Part shown: positions 19,502 to 29,046 of the stretch, piece after piece
Layout of the letters: each line of letters begins with the position of its first letter
Numbering within the stretch: the stretch's first letter is position 1
Assembly: GCF_004684055.1 (NCBI RefSeq)
Contig: NZ_SRIB01000010.1
Span: forward strand, 1 to 64,000
Source of the DNA: Soehngenia longivitae
GTDB lineage: Bacteria; Bacillota; Clostridia; Tissierellales; Tissierellaceae
DNA: 64,000 bases
Direction of reading: 5' to 3'
Program-made: the position numbers and the translations under genes
The notes under the pieces: model-generated
The model's input: the letters and a program-made list of their open reading frames with translations, nothing else
Told to the model about the DNA's origin: nothing
Databases searched by the model: none

Positions 19502-19516
19502 GTTTTCACCCCTGTG

Positions 19517-19546
19517 AAAAAAATCAGGTCATAGACCTGATTTTTT
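19517..19546 (-). terminator. hup terminator
   Basis: A 13-bp stem (AAAAAATCAGGTC with GACCTGATTTTTT, arms 19518-19530 and 19534-19546, 3-nt loop) ends in a run of seven U residues on the minus strand. It separates the abundant hup message from rqcP. Confidence 0.9.
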
Positions 19547-19844
19547 ATTTCTTTTTACCTTTTTTAGTTACATTTACACTTTCTTTAAGAGCTTTCCCAG
19601 CTTTGAAAACAGGTGCCTTTGAAGCTGGAATCTTTATTACTTCCTCAGGATTTCTTGGATTCCTGCCTTCTCTTTCTTTTCTTTCTCTTACTTCAAATGT
19701 TCCGAACCCAACTAGTTGAACTTTGTCTCCTGCAACTAGAGCTTCTTCTACTGATTTCATGAATGCATTTAATGCTAATTCTGAGTCTTTTTTTGTGAGA
19801 TTGCTCTTTTCTGCAATGCTAGCTATTAATTCTGCTTTGTTCAT
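19545..19844 (-). CDS. hup: HU-family DNA-binding protein
   Basis: HU is the main nucleoid protein; it binds and bends DNA as a dimer. The 99 residues start MNKAELIASIAEKSNLTKKD, contain VQLVGFGTFEVRERKEREGRNPRNPEE (the beta arm with the proline tip near 60-65) and end in a short basic tail (KKGKKK). The ATG at 19844 after AAAGGAGG is preferred over an upstream in-frame start that would reach into mazG. It lies in the mazG-hup-rqcP order common in Clostridia. Confidence 0.97.
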   Translation of the reverse strand: MNKAELIASIAEKSNLTKKDSELALNAFMKSVEEALVAGDKVQLVGFGTFEVRERKEREGRNPRNPEEVIKIPASKAPVFKAGKALKESVNVTKKGKKK

Positions 19845-19881
19845 TTTTACTCCTCCTTTAAATTTTACTAATTTTGAGTAA

Positions 19882-21363
19882 TTATTTAGTTGTGTCATTT
19901 AAGCGACTCTTTGCTTGTTCCCACAATTCATCTAATTCTTCTATAGACATCTCAAGCAACTTTCTACCTTTTTCTTGTGTCAATTCCTCGACTACCCTGA
20001 ACCTATTTATAAATTTATCTGTGGCTCTGTGTAGAGCAATCTCAGGATCGACTTTCAAAAATCTTGCTAAATTGACTATGGAAAACAATAAATCCCCTAA
20101 TTCTTCTTCATAGTGTAATGAATCTTTTTCTCCATCTTCAATAAGCTCCAGTACTTCATCATATTCCTCTATTACCTTTTTAATAGGACCATCTATATTA
20201 TCCCAATCAAATCCAACTTCTGAAGCAAGTTTTTGCACTTTCTTACTTCTAATTAGCGATGGTAATTTAGGAATATTCTCCATTCTACCAGACAAAGTAT
20301 TGATTGATCGAGAACTATACTTTATCATATTCCAATTATATACTACTTTATCAGGATTTACCAGCATTTTTTTTGAAAAAACATGAGGATGTCTTGTAAT
20401 TAACTTACTAGCAAGATTTGTTGTAACATCAATTAAGTTAAAATAGCCATTTTCAGAAGCAATCTGCGTATGTAATAGCACTTGGAGCATTAAATCTCCT
20501 AGTTCTTCAGCTAAGTGATTGAAATTTTCTTCTTCTATAGCTTCTACTACCTCGTATGCTTCTTCGATTAAATTTTCCCTTAATGTAAAATGATCTTGAG
20601 CTCTATCCCATGGACAGCCATTTTCTGAACGCAAGATTTTAACAATATCCACTACGTCATTGAAATCATATATGCTAATTTCATCTTTGTTTATTTTTGA
20701 AACTGCTAATGTAGTCAATGCTCCTATGTTCTTAGATTTATCGATATCCATAACTTTTATTTTTTCAATGATTTCTTTATCTTTTACGCCTGCGAAGTGT
20801 ACTAAAATGACTTCATACTCATCACCATAAACTTCAGATAAGACTAGCTTAACTTCAGAGGCTATTCTCTTATTGTATAATTGACAGATGATTAGGTTTG
20901 AATTCACATCTAATTGTGTTGATTTTATTTCAATAGCATCGATTATTTTCATTCCATCAATTGGATCTATTTTAAGAGCTATTAAAATTGGTTCAATAAA
21001 GCTTTCGCTTGGAACTATTTCAATCTCAACATTTTCCTTAGGCGCTTTTTCTAGTAAATAAGATACTGTTTTTTCTGCTACCATAGGATGCCCTGGAACG
21101 ATATAGTTAATCTCATCGTCAAACTCTAACTCATTAAATAATATATCTACTATTTTCTCATATACTTTTTCAAAGCTCAGCTCACTCTCGTATATATAAT
21201 CCATACTTTTAAATGGTATTTTTTTGTCATAAAAATACTCAATTGTAGGGTGATTGATAGTTCTTAGTATGTTTTTATGTCCCTTTTGGATTTTCTCAAC
21301 TGCTCCTAATGTCAAAGAATCTATTTTCCCACTCCCAAGACCTATTATGTTGATTTTTTTCAT
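19882..21363 (-). CDS. mazG: SAM methylase-like/MazG fusion, nucleotide pyrophosphohydrolase
   Basis: This 493-residue protein (YabN type) fuses an N-terminal tetrapyrrole-methylase-like domain (about 1-225, starting INIIGLGSGKIDSLTLGAVEK) to two MazG units (about 235-490). The first has LRSENGCPWDRAQDHFTLRENLIEEAYEVVEAIE and EELGDLMLQVLLH; the second has EEYDEVLELIE and YEEELGDLLFSIVNLARFL. The Glu/Asp sets bind Mg. MazG hydrolyses NTPs to NMPs and pyrophosphate, a housecleaning role. The ATG at 21363 follows GGAGG by five bases. It is 12 nt from the flippase gene. Confidence 0.95.
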   Translation of the reverse strand: MKKINIIGLGSGKIDSLTLGAVEKIQKGHKNILRTINHPTIEYFYDKKIPFKSMDYIYESELSFEKVYEKIVDILFNELEFDDEINYIVPGHPMVAEKTVSYLLEKAPKENVEIEIVPSESFIEPILIALKIDPIDGMKIIDAIEIKSTQLDVNSNLIICQLYNKRIASEVKLVLSEVYGDEYEVILVHFAGVKDKEIIEKIKVMDIDKSKNIGALTTLAVSKINKDEISIYDFNDVVDIVKILRSENGCPWDRAQDHFTLRENLIEEAYEVVEAIEEENFNHLAEELGDLMLQVLLHTQIASENGYFNLIDVTTNLASKLITRHPHVFSKKMLVNPDKVVYNWNMIKYSSRSINTLSGRMENIPKLPSLIRSKKVQKLASEVGFDWDNIDGPIKKVIEEYDEVLELIEDGEKDSLHYEEELGDLLFSIVNLARFLKVDPEIALHRATDKFINRFRVVEELTQEKGRKLLEMSIEELDELWEQAKSRLNDTTK

Positions 21364-21375
21364 TATAACCTCCAA

Positions 21376-22977
21376 CTACAGATATTTATCTGCTATAGCT
21401 AATATTTTTTCATTTTTTGTCATCAATAAAATGTCATCTTTTGTGATAGTTTTTGTAATGAATAATGCAAAGACATAAGATATAACTCCTAATATAACAG
21501 CTACCAATGTAGATATCGTATTACCTGCTAATAGATGCACTAAGTAGTATCCTAAAGCAGCAAATATAGCCATTATAACGGAAGAAACAAATGGTTTTAT
21601 GAATATATCTTTTAAGTCAAAATGGGTTTTTCCTCTTGTCATTACATATTTTAAATTTAGGACTGATGCTATTGCATAAGCTGCAACAGTACTTATTGCT
21701 GCACCGATGATGTTTACTGAAGGTATAGCGGTTAATGTGTAAGTAAGTATTACTTTAGCCAAAGCACCAATAAATAAGTTTCTTACAGGTATGAAAGGCT
21801 TCCCGAGGCCTTGAATAATGGCTGTTAAAGACTGAACTAAGGTTAAAAATACGACCCCCAAAGATAAATATCTAAGTATCCTCCCTGTACTTACTATAAC
21901 CTGTTCAGTGTTATTAAAGTACAAAAGCCTAATTATCGGTTCGGATAGAACAAATAATCCTAATGCGCATGGCAATCCTATGAGCAAAGTTATCCTTATC
22001 CCCGATGATATTGTATCATTTAATTCCTCCCTTGAGTCCCTTGCTTTAAATGATGAAATAGCAGGTACTAAACTCATTGCAATCGCCATTGAAAAAACTT
22101 GAGGTAAATTAATTAAAGTTTGAGCCATTCCCTTTAACTGACCGTATAAAGCATTTGACTGTTGTTGGGTGAACGAAATTGATTGAAGTCTCCTTAAAAC
22201 CAAACTAGCATCTATTGCATCCATTATCGGTGCGATAGCAGATCCAATAGTGATTGGTATAGCAATTAGTAGTATATCCCTTATTATGCTTTTTGCAGGA
22301 TATTCTTTAGCTTCTATTGATATGAAAGCTTCTTTTTTTAATGTGTTCCTAAATAAATAATATATAAAAACGATACAAATTGTTCCAAATATTGCTCCAA
22401 CAGAACCACCTAAAGATGCACCTCCTGCAGCTATTGGTATGCCTCTGTCTAGCAATATCACAGTTAAGGTTAGCCCAAACACAACTCTGAATAGTTGTTC
22501 TATAATTTGGGATAAAGCTGTGGGAACCATGTTTTGTCTTCCTTGAAAAAATCCTCTAAAAGCTGACATTATTGGTACAAATAATAGAGCCGGTGTCAAT
22601 GCAATTAGAGCATAGTATGCATTGGGATTCCCGAGAAAACCCACTATTTTTTTAGCAAATATTAAAAGCACAGCCGACGTTACTACGCCAGCAATCGCCA
22701 TTACAGTTAGCGCAGTCCTAAATACTTTTTGTGCATTTAAAAAATCTCCTAACGCTCTCTTTTCAGACACTATTTTGGCTACAGCTACTGGGATTCCTGA
22801 TGTTGATATAGTAAGCAATAATACATAAAATGGATAGGCAGTCTGATAATACCCCATTCCCTCAGCTTTAATTATATTAGATAGAGGAATCCTATAAACT
22901 GCACCTAGTATTTTTACTATAACCCCTGCCATCCCTAAAATAGCAGCGCCTTTTACAAAGCTATTTTGTTTAGACAT
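21376..22977 (-). CDS. MurJ/SpoVB-family polysaccharide flippase
   Basis: This 533-residue integral membrane protein of the MOP superfamily has about 14 hydrophobic helices. Landmarks are the N-terminal GAAILGMAGVIVKILGAVYRIPLSNII, AFRGFFQGRQNMVPTALSQIIEQ near 139-161, GQLKGMAQTLINLPQVFSMAIAMSLVPAIS and IIQGLGKPFIPVRNLFIGA. Members move undecaprenyl-linked wall precursors across the membrane. Position between mfd/prsA and mazG matches Bacillus yabM, a SpoVB/MurJ paralogue. Lipid II flippase (MurJ) is plausible, but SpoVB or another polysaccharide flippase cannot be separated by sequence reading. Confidence 0.9.
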   Translation of the reverse strand: MSKQNSFVKGAAILGMAGVIVKILGAVYRIPLSNIIKAEGMGYYQTAYPFYVLLLTISTSGIPVAVAKIVSEKRALGDFLNAQKVFRTALTVMAIAGVVTSAVLLIFAKKIVGFLGNPNAYYALIALTPALLFVPIMSAFRGFFQGRQNMVPTALSQIIEQLFRVVFGLTLTVILLDRGIPIAAGGASLGGSVGAIFGTICIVFIYYLFRNTLKKEAFISIEAKEYPAKSIIRDILLIAIPITIGSAIAPIMDAIDASLVLRRLQSISFTQQQSNALYGQLKGMAQTLINLPQVFSMAIAMSLVPAISSFKARDSREELNDTISSGIRITLLIGLPCALGLFVLSEPIIRLLYFNNTEQVIVSTGRILRYLSLGVVFLTLVQSLTAIIQGLGKPFIPVRNLFIGALAKVILTYTLTAIPSVNIIGAAISTVAAYAIASVLNLKYVMTRGKTHFDLKDIFIKPFVSSVIMAIFAALGYYLVHLLAGNTISTLVAVILGVISYVFALFITKTITKDDILLMTKNEKILAIADKYL

Positions 22978-22998
22978 TTATTTATCCTCCTGGCTTGA

Positions 22999-23922
22999 TT
23001 ACTCTATATCATCATAATAGTCTTTGATCTTTGATTTATCTCTTAGTTCTGTTAAATACTCAATATATTTTTTGTCTTTTATTTCTAATGTCACATCATC
23101 TCTTAATTCATCTAAATTTTCTTTTACATCCGTCAATTTAATAATGAAAAAACCGTTGGTAGAAGCGATAATATCACTGAACTCTCCTACTCCTAGCTCT
23201 TTTACATATTCGTCTAAAACTAAATATTCTCCTTTTTTAATGTATCCAATATCTCCTCCATTTATTGCGGAAATGCTGTCTTTAGATTCTATTGTAGCTA
23301 TTTCTTCAAATTTCTCTCCACTTTTTAATTTATCTAAAATCTCATTAGCTCTTTCTTCATCTTCTAAGTAAATTTGACTTAGTCTGTACTTAATTAAATT
23401 GTCCTTATGTTTATTATAATACTCTTTTATCTCAGAATCACTTATACTTAAAGTTTCAGTATAATAAGTTTTGTGCTTGTTTATCATCAATTCTGCTTTT
23501 TGCATCCTCTTTGCATCTTCCCAGCTCATTCCTATTTTTTCAATAAATTCGCCAAATTCATCTTTCACATCATTTAAAGATTCATTCATATATTCTTCTA
23601 GCTCTTTTGAGTCTATACTCAATCCACTTTTATTAAAATCTTGTTCAATGATTTTTTCAAGTATAATCTTATCGAATACATCTCTTTTTAAAGTATCTTC
23701 ATACGTTTTTCCATCTGATGTTTTTTCGTAAAGTGCGTCTTCTCCATTTTTATATACAAAAAAAGATTTGTAAATTTCATATTCTTTATTATATTCAACA
23801 ATAGATATCTCTTCTCCATTTACTATTGCCGCTACTCCTTCTTTGTTAGTCGAACATCCTGTAGTAAAGTAAATAATCAAAAATGATATTACTAGTACTG
23901 TTATTATTCTAATCTTTCTCAA
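22999..23922 (-). CDS. prsA: lipoprotein peptidyl-prolyl isomerase (PrsA/SurA type)
   Basis: This 307-residue lipoprotein has a signal peptide ending in a lipobox (YFTTGC, Cys near 23), a SurA_N-like helical domain (about 30-160) and one parvulin rotamase domain (about 175-275: SQIYLEDEERANEILDKLKSGEKFEEIA, NGGDIGYIKKGE and FFIIKLTDV). It should help fold exported proteins at the outer membrane face. The start is TTG at 23922; its TTGA overlaps the mfd stop by four bases, which suggests translational coupling with mfd. Confidence 0.9.
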   Translation of the reverse strand: MRKIRIITVLVISFLIIYFTTGCSTNKEGVAAIVNGEEISIVEYNKEYEIYKSFFVYKNGEDALYEKTSDGKTYEDTLKRDVFDKIILEKIIEQDFNKSGLSIDSKELEEYMNESLNDVKDEFGEFIEKIGMSWEDAKRMQKAELMINKHKTYYTETLSISDSEIKEYYNKHKDNLIKYRLSQIYLEDEERANEILDKLKSGEKFEEIATIESKDSISAINGGDIGYIKKGEYLVLDEYVKELGVGEFSDIIASTNGFFIIKLTDVKENLDELRDDVTLEIKDKKYIEYLTELRDKSKIKDYYDDIE

Positions 23923-26900
23923 ATAATCACTTCCTCAGCTATTTTTTGATTATTGTTAAGCATATCTATTATTTCAATTAATTCCAGAGTAGCGTTTAAT
24001 ATGTCGTTTTTTAGTCTAATTGTAATGTTAGCATCCTTTGTTAAGCTAAATAATATATTGTTTTTATATTTATCTGTCAAGAACGAAATGATGTCTAGAG
24101 AAATATTATTGGCATTTACAAAATTAACCTTTATACCTCTATCAATTTGTTGAATGCTGATTATATTATTTTTGCTTGCAAGATATCTGATGTAAGAAAT
24201 AGTCATTAAGTTTAATACTGGTTTTGGAATATCTCCAAATCTATCTATAAGTTCATCAGTTAGTTCTTCAATATCCTCTTTATTTTCAACAGAAGATATT
24301 TTCCTATATATTTCGATTCTCTGTTCCTCTTCTTCAATATAAAATGAGCTTATATATGCATCTAGTTTTAAATCTACTGTTGTATCAATCTTTTCTATTA
24401 CATTAACTCCTCTTACTCTTTGCACTGCTTCTTGTAAATATTTGATGTACAAATCATAACCAATGTTTTCAATATGTCCGTGTTGACTAAGTCCAAGCAA
24501 ATTACCTGCCCCTCTGATTTCTAAATCTCTCATTGCAATCTTAAATCCAGCACCAAACTCTGTGAAGTCTTTAATTGCTTTTAGTCTTTTTTGTGCTACT
24601 TCGCTTAAAACTTTATCTCTTTGATACATCAAATATGCATAGGCCAGTCTATTTGTCCTTCCTACTCTACCTCTAAGCTGATAAAGCTGAGATAATCCAA
24701 ACTTATCTGCATCATGGATTATTATTGTGTTAACATTTTGAATGTCCATACCCGTTTCAATGATTGTAGTGCAAACTAAAACATCAACTTCATTGTTTAT
24801 AAAATCTATCATGACATTTTCTAGCTGTCTTTCTGTCATTTGCCCATGTGCTACACTAAAGCTTGCCTCTGGTACTAGTTGTTCAAGTTCATAAGCCATC
24901 TTATCAATAGACTCCACTCTATTGTATACATAGTAAACTTGCCCTCCTCTTGATACCTCTTTAAGTATTGCTTCTCTAATTAAGGATTTATTCAATTCGG
25001 AAACATATGTTTGTACTGGGTATCTTTCCTCAGGTGGCTCATCTATTATAGACATATCTCTAATTCCTATTAAGCTCATATTTAAAGTTCTTGGGATAGG
25101 TGTTGCACTTAAAGTCAAACAATCTACATTCTCTTTAAGCTTTTTTAAAGCTTCTTTGTGTTTAACTCCAAATCTTTGCTCTTCATCAATTATCAAGAGT
25201 CCTAAATCTTTAAATACAACATCTTTTGATAAAAGCCTATGTGTTCCTATGACAATGTCCACAGATCCTTTCCTGATCATTGATAAAGTGTTTTGTATTG
25301 TCTTAGTGCTACTAAATCTGCTCAATATTCCAATCTTTACAGGGAAATCAGAAAACCTTTCAATCGCAGTATTGTAATGTTGTTGCGCTAATATAGTTGT
25401 CGGGACTAATATTGCTACTTGTTTACCATCCATTACAGCTTTAAAAGCAGCTCTTAATGCGACCTCTGTTTTGCCATACCCTACATCTCCGCATAGAAGT
25501 CTATCCATAGGCCTTTTCTTTTCCATATCAGCTTTAATTTCCTCAATTGCCCTCAATTGTCCTTCTGTTTCCTCATATGGAAAACTATCTTCAAATTCTT
25601 TCTGCCATGGCGTATCAGGTGAAAATGCATAGCCTTCTATATTTTCTCTCTTCGCATAAAGTTCAACAAGATCTTTTGCCATTTCTTCAATAGCTTTTTT
25701 AGTCTTATTCCTCTTTTTAACCCATTCTATGCTATCAAGGCTGTTTACTTTAGGTAAATTAGCATCATTCCCCACATATTTTTGAATCATATTCATCTGT
25801 TCTATTGGCAGATAAAGTTTATCCTTACCCCTATATGCAATGGAAAGGTAATCTTTTTTTACACCATCAACATCGAGTTGTACTATACCTAAATATTGGC
25901 CAATACCATGGTTTTCATGAACTACATAATCACCTTCATTCAAGTCCCCTAATGATATAGCATCACTCGATTTTGTTTTCTTCTTTCTAGCTTTTTTTGC
26001 TCTTTTGTTGTTGCCCAATATATCTTTATCGCTAATTAGCGTGAATTTCGCATTTTCGTATTCAAAGCCTTTTTCTAAGCTCCTAGGAATTATAAAAACC
26101 TGAGATGACTGAATTAAATTATTTTCATCTCCAATTAAAGTAACATTGATCGAAGCATCATTAAGTTGAGTTTTCAATCTGTTAGCCCGTTCTATAGTTC
26201 CAGAAAAAATCAATGTTTTATAGCCACGATACATATACCTTTTTAAATCTTCAACAAAAAAATTAAAGTTATTAGCATAAAATGAGGCTTGTTTTGCTGA
26301 AATCTGATAGATTGCTTTTGGAGGAAAATCATCATCTGGCTTCAAGAAAAAACTTTTGGTGATTATATTTTTATCTTTTAAGACTTTGACAAATTTTGAA
26401 TAATCGCAGCTTAAGTTCAAGTGCGTTTGAAGCACTTCTCCAGTTTCAAATAACTCTAATAGATTTGAATTACTTATGTCTTTATTTACTTTTATTTTCT
26501 CTTCTATGCTTTTTATTTCGTCTATTAAAACTATACTGTCAAGATCAAAATAGTCTGCTAGATTGCCTTTAATGTTTTCATCTATATAAGGCAAAATTAA
26601 ATCTAAATTAGCCAAATCATTGTTTTCATTTAAGCTTTCAATTATTGGATTAAATTTATTTAGAGCAATTTCACTTATCCTTAAATTTTTGGATTTACTG
26701 GTATATTTGCTCAAATCTTTTTTTAAATTTTCAGCTATATTTTTCTTCTGAGATTTAGATAAAATAATTTCTTTTGAAGGAATGATTTGTATTTTTTCTA
26801 AATTATTAATTGTCCTCTGGGATAAGACATCAAAATACCTTATGGAATCAATTTCATCATCAAACAGTTCGATTCTTAAAGGATTTGAATAATTTGGCGA

Positions 26901-27455
26901 ATATACGTCAACAATCCCGCCTCTTATGCTAAATTGACCTTTTCCCTCTACTAAGTTTACTCTCTCATACCCCATCTGAACTAATTTATTCTGTAAAGAG
27001 TTTAATTCTACAGTACTATTTAAATCTAAAGTTATTGTAGTATTTTCAAAAACTTCTCTTTTTATAATTATGTCAAATAAGCTTTGTGCGCTTAACGTCA
27101 AGATTATTTTTTCATTATTTACTAATCTATAAAGTATCCTCAATCTTTCATGTGTCGTTTGGTTGCTCAGTGCTTCTATATCATAAAATATCATTTCTTT
27201 CTTTGGAAAATACTCTACATCTGCATGACTTGACATAGCTCTTATATCTTCTGCTAATTTTCTAGCGTTTGTTTCTTCTGCTGTTATGACAATTATCTGT
27301 CTATCTAAATGTCTATTTAGAGCATATGCTAAATGCAAGATATTTTCTTCAATCAATCCATGAATCATAATTGGAAATTCTTTTTTTACTATACTCTCAT
27401 TTAATTTTTTATATGAATCTAAGTTCATTAATGGATCAATTAATACATCTCTCAT
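23919..27455 (-). CDS. mfd: transcription-repair coupling factor
   Basis: Mfd displaces RNA polymerase stalled at lesions and recruits UvrA. The 1178 residues show the UvrB-homology N-terminal region (about 30-350), the CarD-like RNA-polymerase-interaction domain (LNEGDYVVHENHGIGQYLGI near 505-524), the translocase with Walker A GDVGYGKTEVA, DEEQRFGVKHKE and the TETGMDIQNVNTIIIHDAD motif, and the C-terminal TRCF domain. The ATG at 27455 with GAGGG five bases upstream is preferred over GTG at 27473. It lies in the conserved pth-mfd order. Confidence 0.97.
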   Translation of the reverse strand: MRDVLIDPLMNLDSYKKLNESIVKKEFPIMIHGLIEENILHLAYALNRHLDRQIIVITAEETNARKLAEDIRAMSSHADVEYFPKKEMIFYDIEALSNQTTHERLRILYRLVNNEKIILTLSAQSLFDIIIKREVFENTTITLDLNSTVELNSLQNKLVQMGYERVNLVEGKGQFSIRGGIVDVYSPNYSNPLRIELFDDEIDSIRYFDVLSQRTINNLEKIQIIPSKEIILSKSQKKNIAENLKKDLSKYTSKSKNLRISEIALNKFNPIIESLNENNDLANLDLILPYIDENIKGNLADYFDLDSIVLIDEIKSIEEKIKVNKDISNSNLLELFETGEVLQTHLNLSCDYSKFVKVLKDKNIITKSFFLKPDDDFPPKAIYQISAKQASFYANNFNFFVEDLKRYMYRGYKTLIFSGTIERANRLKTQLNDASINVTLIGDENNLIQSSQVFIIPRSLEKGFEYENAKFTLISDKDILGNNKRAKKARKKKTKSSDAISLGDLNEGDYVVHENHGIGQYLGIVQLDVDGVKKDYLSIAYRGKDKLYLPIEQMNMIQKYVGNDANLPKVNSLDSIEWVKKRNKTKKAIEEMAKDLVELYAKRENIEGYAFSPDTPWQKEFEDSFPYEETEGQLRAIEEIKADMEKKRPMDRLLCGDVGYGKTEVALRAAFKAVMDGKQVAILVPTTILAQQHYNTAIERFSDFPVKIGILSRFSSTKTIQNTLSMIRKGSVDIVIGTHRLLSKDVVFKDLGLLIIDEEQRFGVKHKEALKKLKENVDCLTLSATPIPRTLNMSLIGIRDMSIIDEPPEERYPVQTYVSELNKSLIREAILKEVSRGGQVYYVYNRVESIDKMAYELEQLVPEASFSVAHGQMTERQLENVMIDFINNEVDVLVCTTIIETGMDIQNVNTIIIHDADKFGLSQLYQLRGRVGRTNRLAYAYLMYQRDKVLSEVAQKRLKAIKDFTEFGAGFKIAMRDLEIRGAGNLLGLSQHGHIENIGYDLYIKYLQEAVQRVRGVNVIEKIDTTVDLKLDAYISSFYIEEEEQRIEIYRKISSVENKEDIEELTDELIDRFGDIPKPVLNLMTISYIRYLASKNNIISIQQIDRGIKVNFVNANNISLDIISFLTDKYKNNILFSLTKDANITIRLKNDILNATLELIEIIDMLNNNQKIAEEVII

Positions 27456-27478
27456 GCTATCCCTCTTTAACACCTTAA

Positions 27479-27497
27479 GCCCAGGCGTTACCTGGGC
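27479..27497 (-). other. intercistronic stem-loop between pth and mfd
   Basis: A 7-bp G/C-rich stem (GCCCAGG with CCTGGGC, arms 27479-27485 and 27491-27497) with a 5-nt loop lies in the 49-nt pth-mfd gap. On the minus strand it is followed by TTAAGGTG, not a U tract, so processing or mRNA protection fits better than termination. Confidence 0.55.
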
Positions 27498-27504
27498 ATG
27501 TAAG

Positions 27505-28065
27505 TTAATTATTATATAAATTCATTGCTTTATCAATTCCGTCTTTTATAAATACTTCTACTGCATCACAAGCTAGTTTTATGGAATCTTCAATCTTTAC
27601 TTTTTCTTCCTTAGTAAAATCACTTAAAACAAAGTCTGCTAAATCCCAACCTGATGGCTTTTTCCCAACACCTATTCTAATCCTTGGAAATTCAGTGTTA
27701 TTTAATTCTTTAACCACAGATTTCATTCCGTTATGAGTCCCACCAGAACCCTTTTTTCTAATTCTGATAGATCCAAAATCTATATCAATATCATCATATA
27801 TTACTAATAATTGTTGAAGAGGTATCTTATAAAATGATACTGCTTTTTTTATGGCAATTCCACTGTTGTTCATATATGTTATAGGCTTAAGTAAAAGTAC
27901 TTTTTCCCCATATATATTTATTTCTTTAGTTAAACTTTCAAATTTAATTCTATCTACATCAATATTGTTTCTTCTAGCTAGTTCATCAATGACCATATAA
28001 CCTATATTATGTCTCGTATTAATATACTCACGGCCTGGATTACCTAGCCCGGCAATGATTATCAC
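27505..28065 (-). CDS. pth: peptidyl-tRNA hydrolase
   Basis: Pth releases peptides from peptidyl-tRNAs that drop off ribosomes. The 186 residues include GLGNPGREYINTRHNIGYMVID at 6-27 with the catalytic His in TRHN, LLKPITYMNNSG near 57-68, YDDIDIDFG near 89-97 and GGTHNGMKSV near 107-116. The start is GTG with GGAG upstream. It is in the prs-pth-mfd run typical of Firmicutes; ctc (ribosomal protein L25), present between prs and pth in Bacillus, is missing here. Confidence 0.96.
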   Translation of the reverse strand: MIIIAGLGNPGREYINTRHNIGYMVIDELARRNNIDVDRIKFESLTKEINIYGEKVLLLKPITYMNNSGIAIKKAVSFYKIPLQQLLVIYDDIDIDFGSIRIRKKGSGGTHNGMKSVVKELNNTEFPRIRIGVGKKPSGWDLADFVLSDFTKEEKVKIEDSIKLACDAVEVFIKDGIDKAMNLYNN

Positions 28066-28082
28066 CGAACCATCTCCTTAAA

Positions 28083-29030
28083 TTAATTGAAAATTATGCT
28101 CACTGATTGATTGCTATTAATTCTTTTAATAGCCTCAGCAAACAGAGGTGCGACACTTACAACATCGATTTTATCAATTTTTGCTAATTCTGGTAATGGT
28201 ATAGTATCTGTAATTACAAACTTCTCCATAACAGAATCGTGAATCCTTTCTATAGCCGCCCCTGAAAGTACTCCATGTGTTGCACAACCATATACTTTTT
28301 TAGCGCCAAAACTCTTTAATACGCTTGCAGCTTTTACAACTGTTCCAGCAGTATCTGCAATGTCATCTACTAATATTACATTTTTACCCTCAATATCTCC
28401 TATCACATTCATAACCTCAGATACATTTGCTTTTGGTCGCCTTTTTTCTATAATTGCTATTGGAAGATCTAAAATATTAGCAAAAGTTCTAGATCTAGTT
28501 ACACCTCCTAAATCAGGTGATACTATCACTGTGTCCTCATCTATTATGTTTTTAAAGTAATTTGCTAACAATGGTATGCCTGATAAATGATCTACCGGTA
28601 TGTCAAAATATCCTTGGATCTGGCCTGCGTGTAAATCCATTGAGACAACTCTATCCGCCCCTGCAACAGTTATTAGATTTGCAACCAGTTTTGCAGTGAT
28701 TGGTTCTCTAGCTTTAGTTTTTCGATCCTGTCTAGCATATCCATAATAAGGAATGACAGCATTTACCCTACCTGCAGAAGCTCTTTTTACAGCGTCAATC
28801 ATGATTAATAGCTCCATTAAATTGTCATTTACAGGTGAGCAAGTTGGCTGTATGATAAAAACATCCGCACCCCTAACAGTTTCTCTTATGTCAACATTTA
28901 TCTCGCCATCACTAAAAGTTGATACTTCGCAATCACCTAGTCTGGTATCCATGTTCTCACATATTTTTTTAGCAAGCTCTTTATTTGCATTGCCACTAAA
29001 AACTTTAATCTCCCCATAGCAAAGATTCAT
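28083..29030 (-). CDS. prs: ribose-phosphate pyrophosphokinase
   Basis: Prs makes PRPP from ribose 5-phosphate and ATP for purine, pyrimidine, His, Trp and NAD synthesis. The 315 residues have the flexible loop YYGYARQDRKTKAREPITAKLVANL near 96-120, the DLHAGQIQGYFDIPVDHL segment near 133-150, and the PRPP-binding motif VILVDDIADTAGT near 218-230. It lies 16 nt after glmU, as in Bacillus. Its product feeds hpt and apt in this window. Confidence 0.97.
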   Translation of the reverse strand: MNLCYGEIKVFSGNANKELAKKICENMDTRLGDCEVSTFSDGEINVDIRETVRGADVFIIQPTCSPVNDNLMELLIMIDAVKRASAGRVNAVIPYYGYARQDRKTKAREPITAKLVANLITVAGADRVVSMDLHAGQIQGYFDIPVDHLSGIPLLANYFKNIIDEDTVIVSPDLGGVTRSRTFANILDLPIAIIEKRRPKANVSEVMNVIGDIEGKNVILVDDIADTAGTVVKAASVLKSFGAKKVYGCATHGVLSGAAIERIHDSVMEKFVITDTIPLPELAKIDKIDVVSVAPLFAEAIKRINSNQSVSIIFN

Positions 29031-29046
29031 TACAATATCCTCCTAG

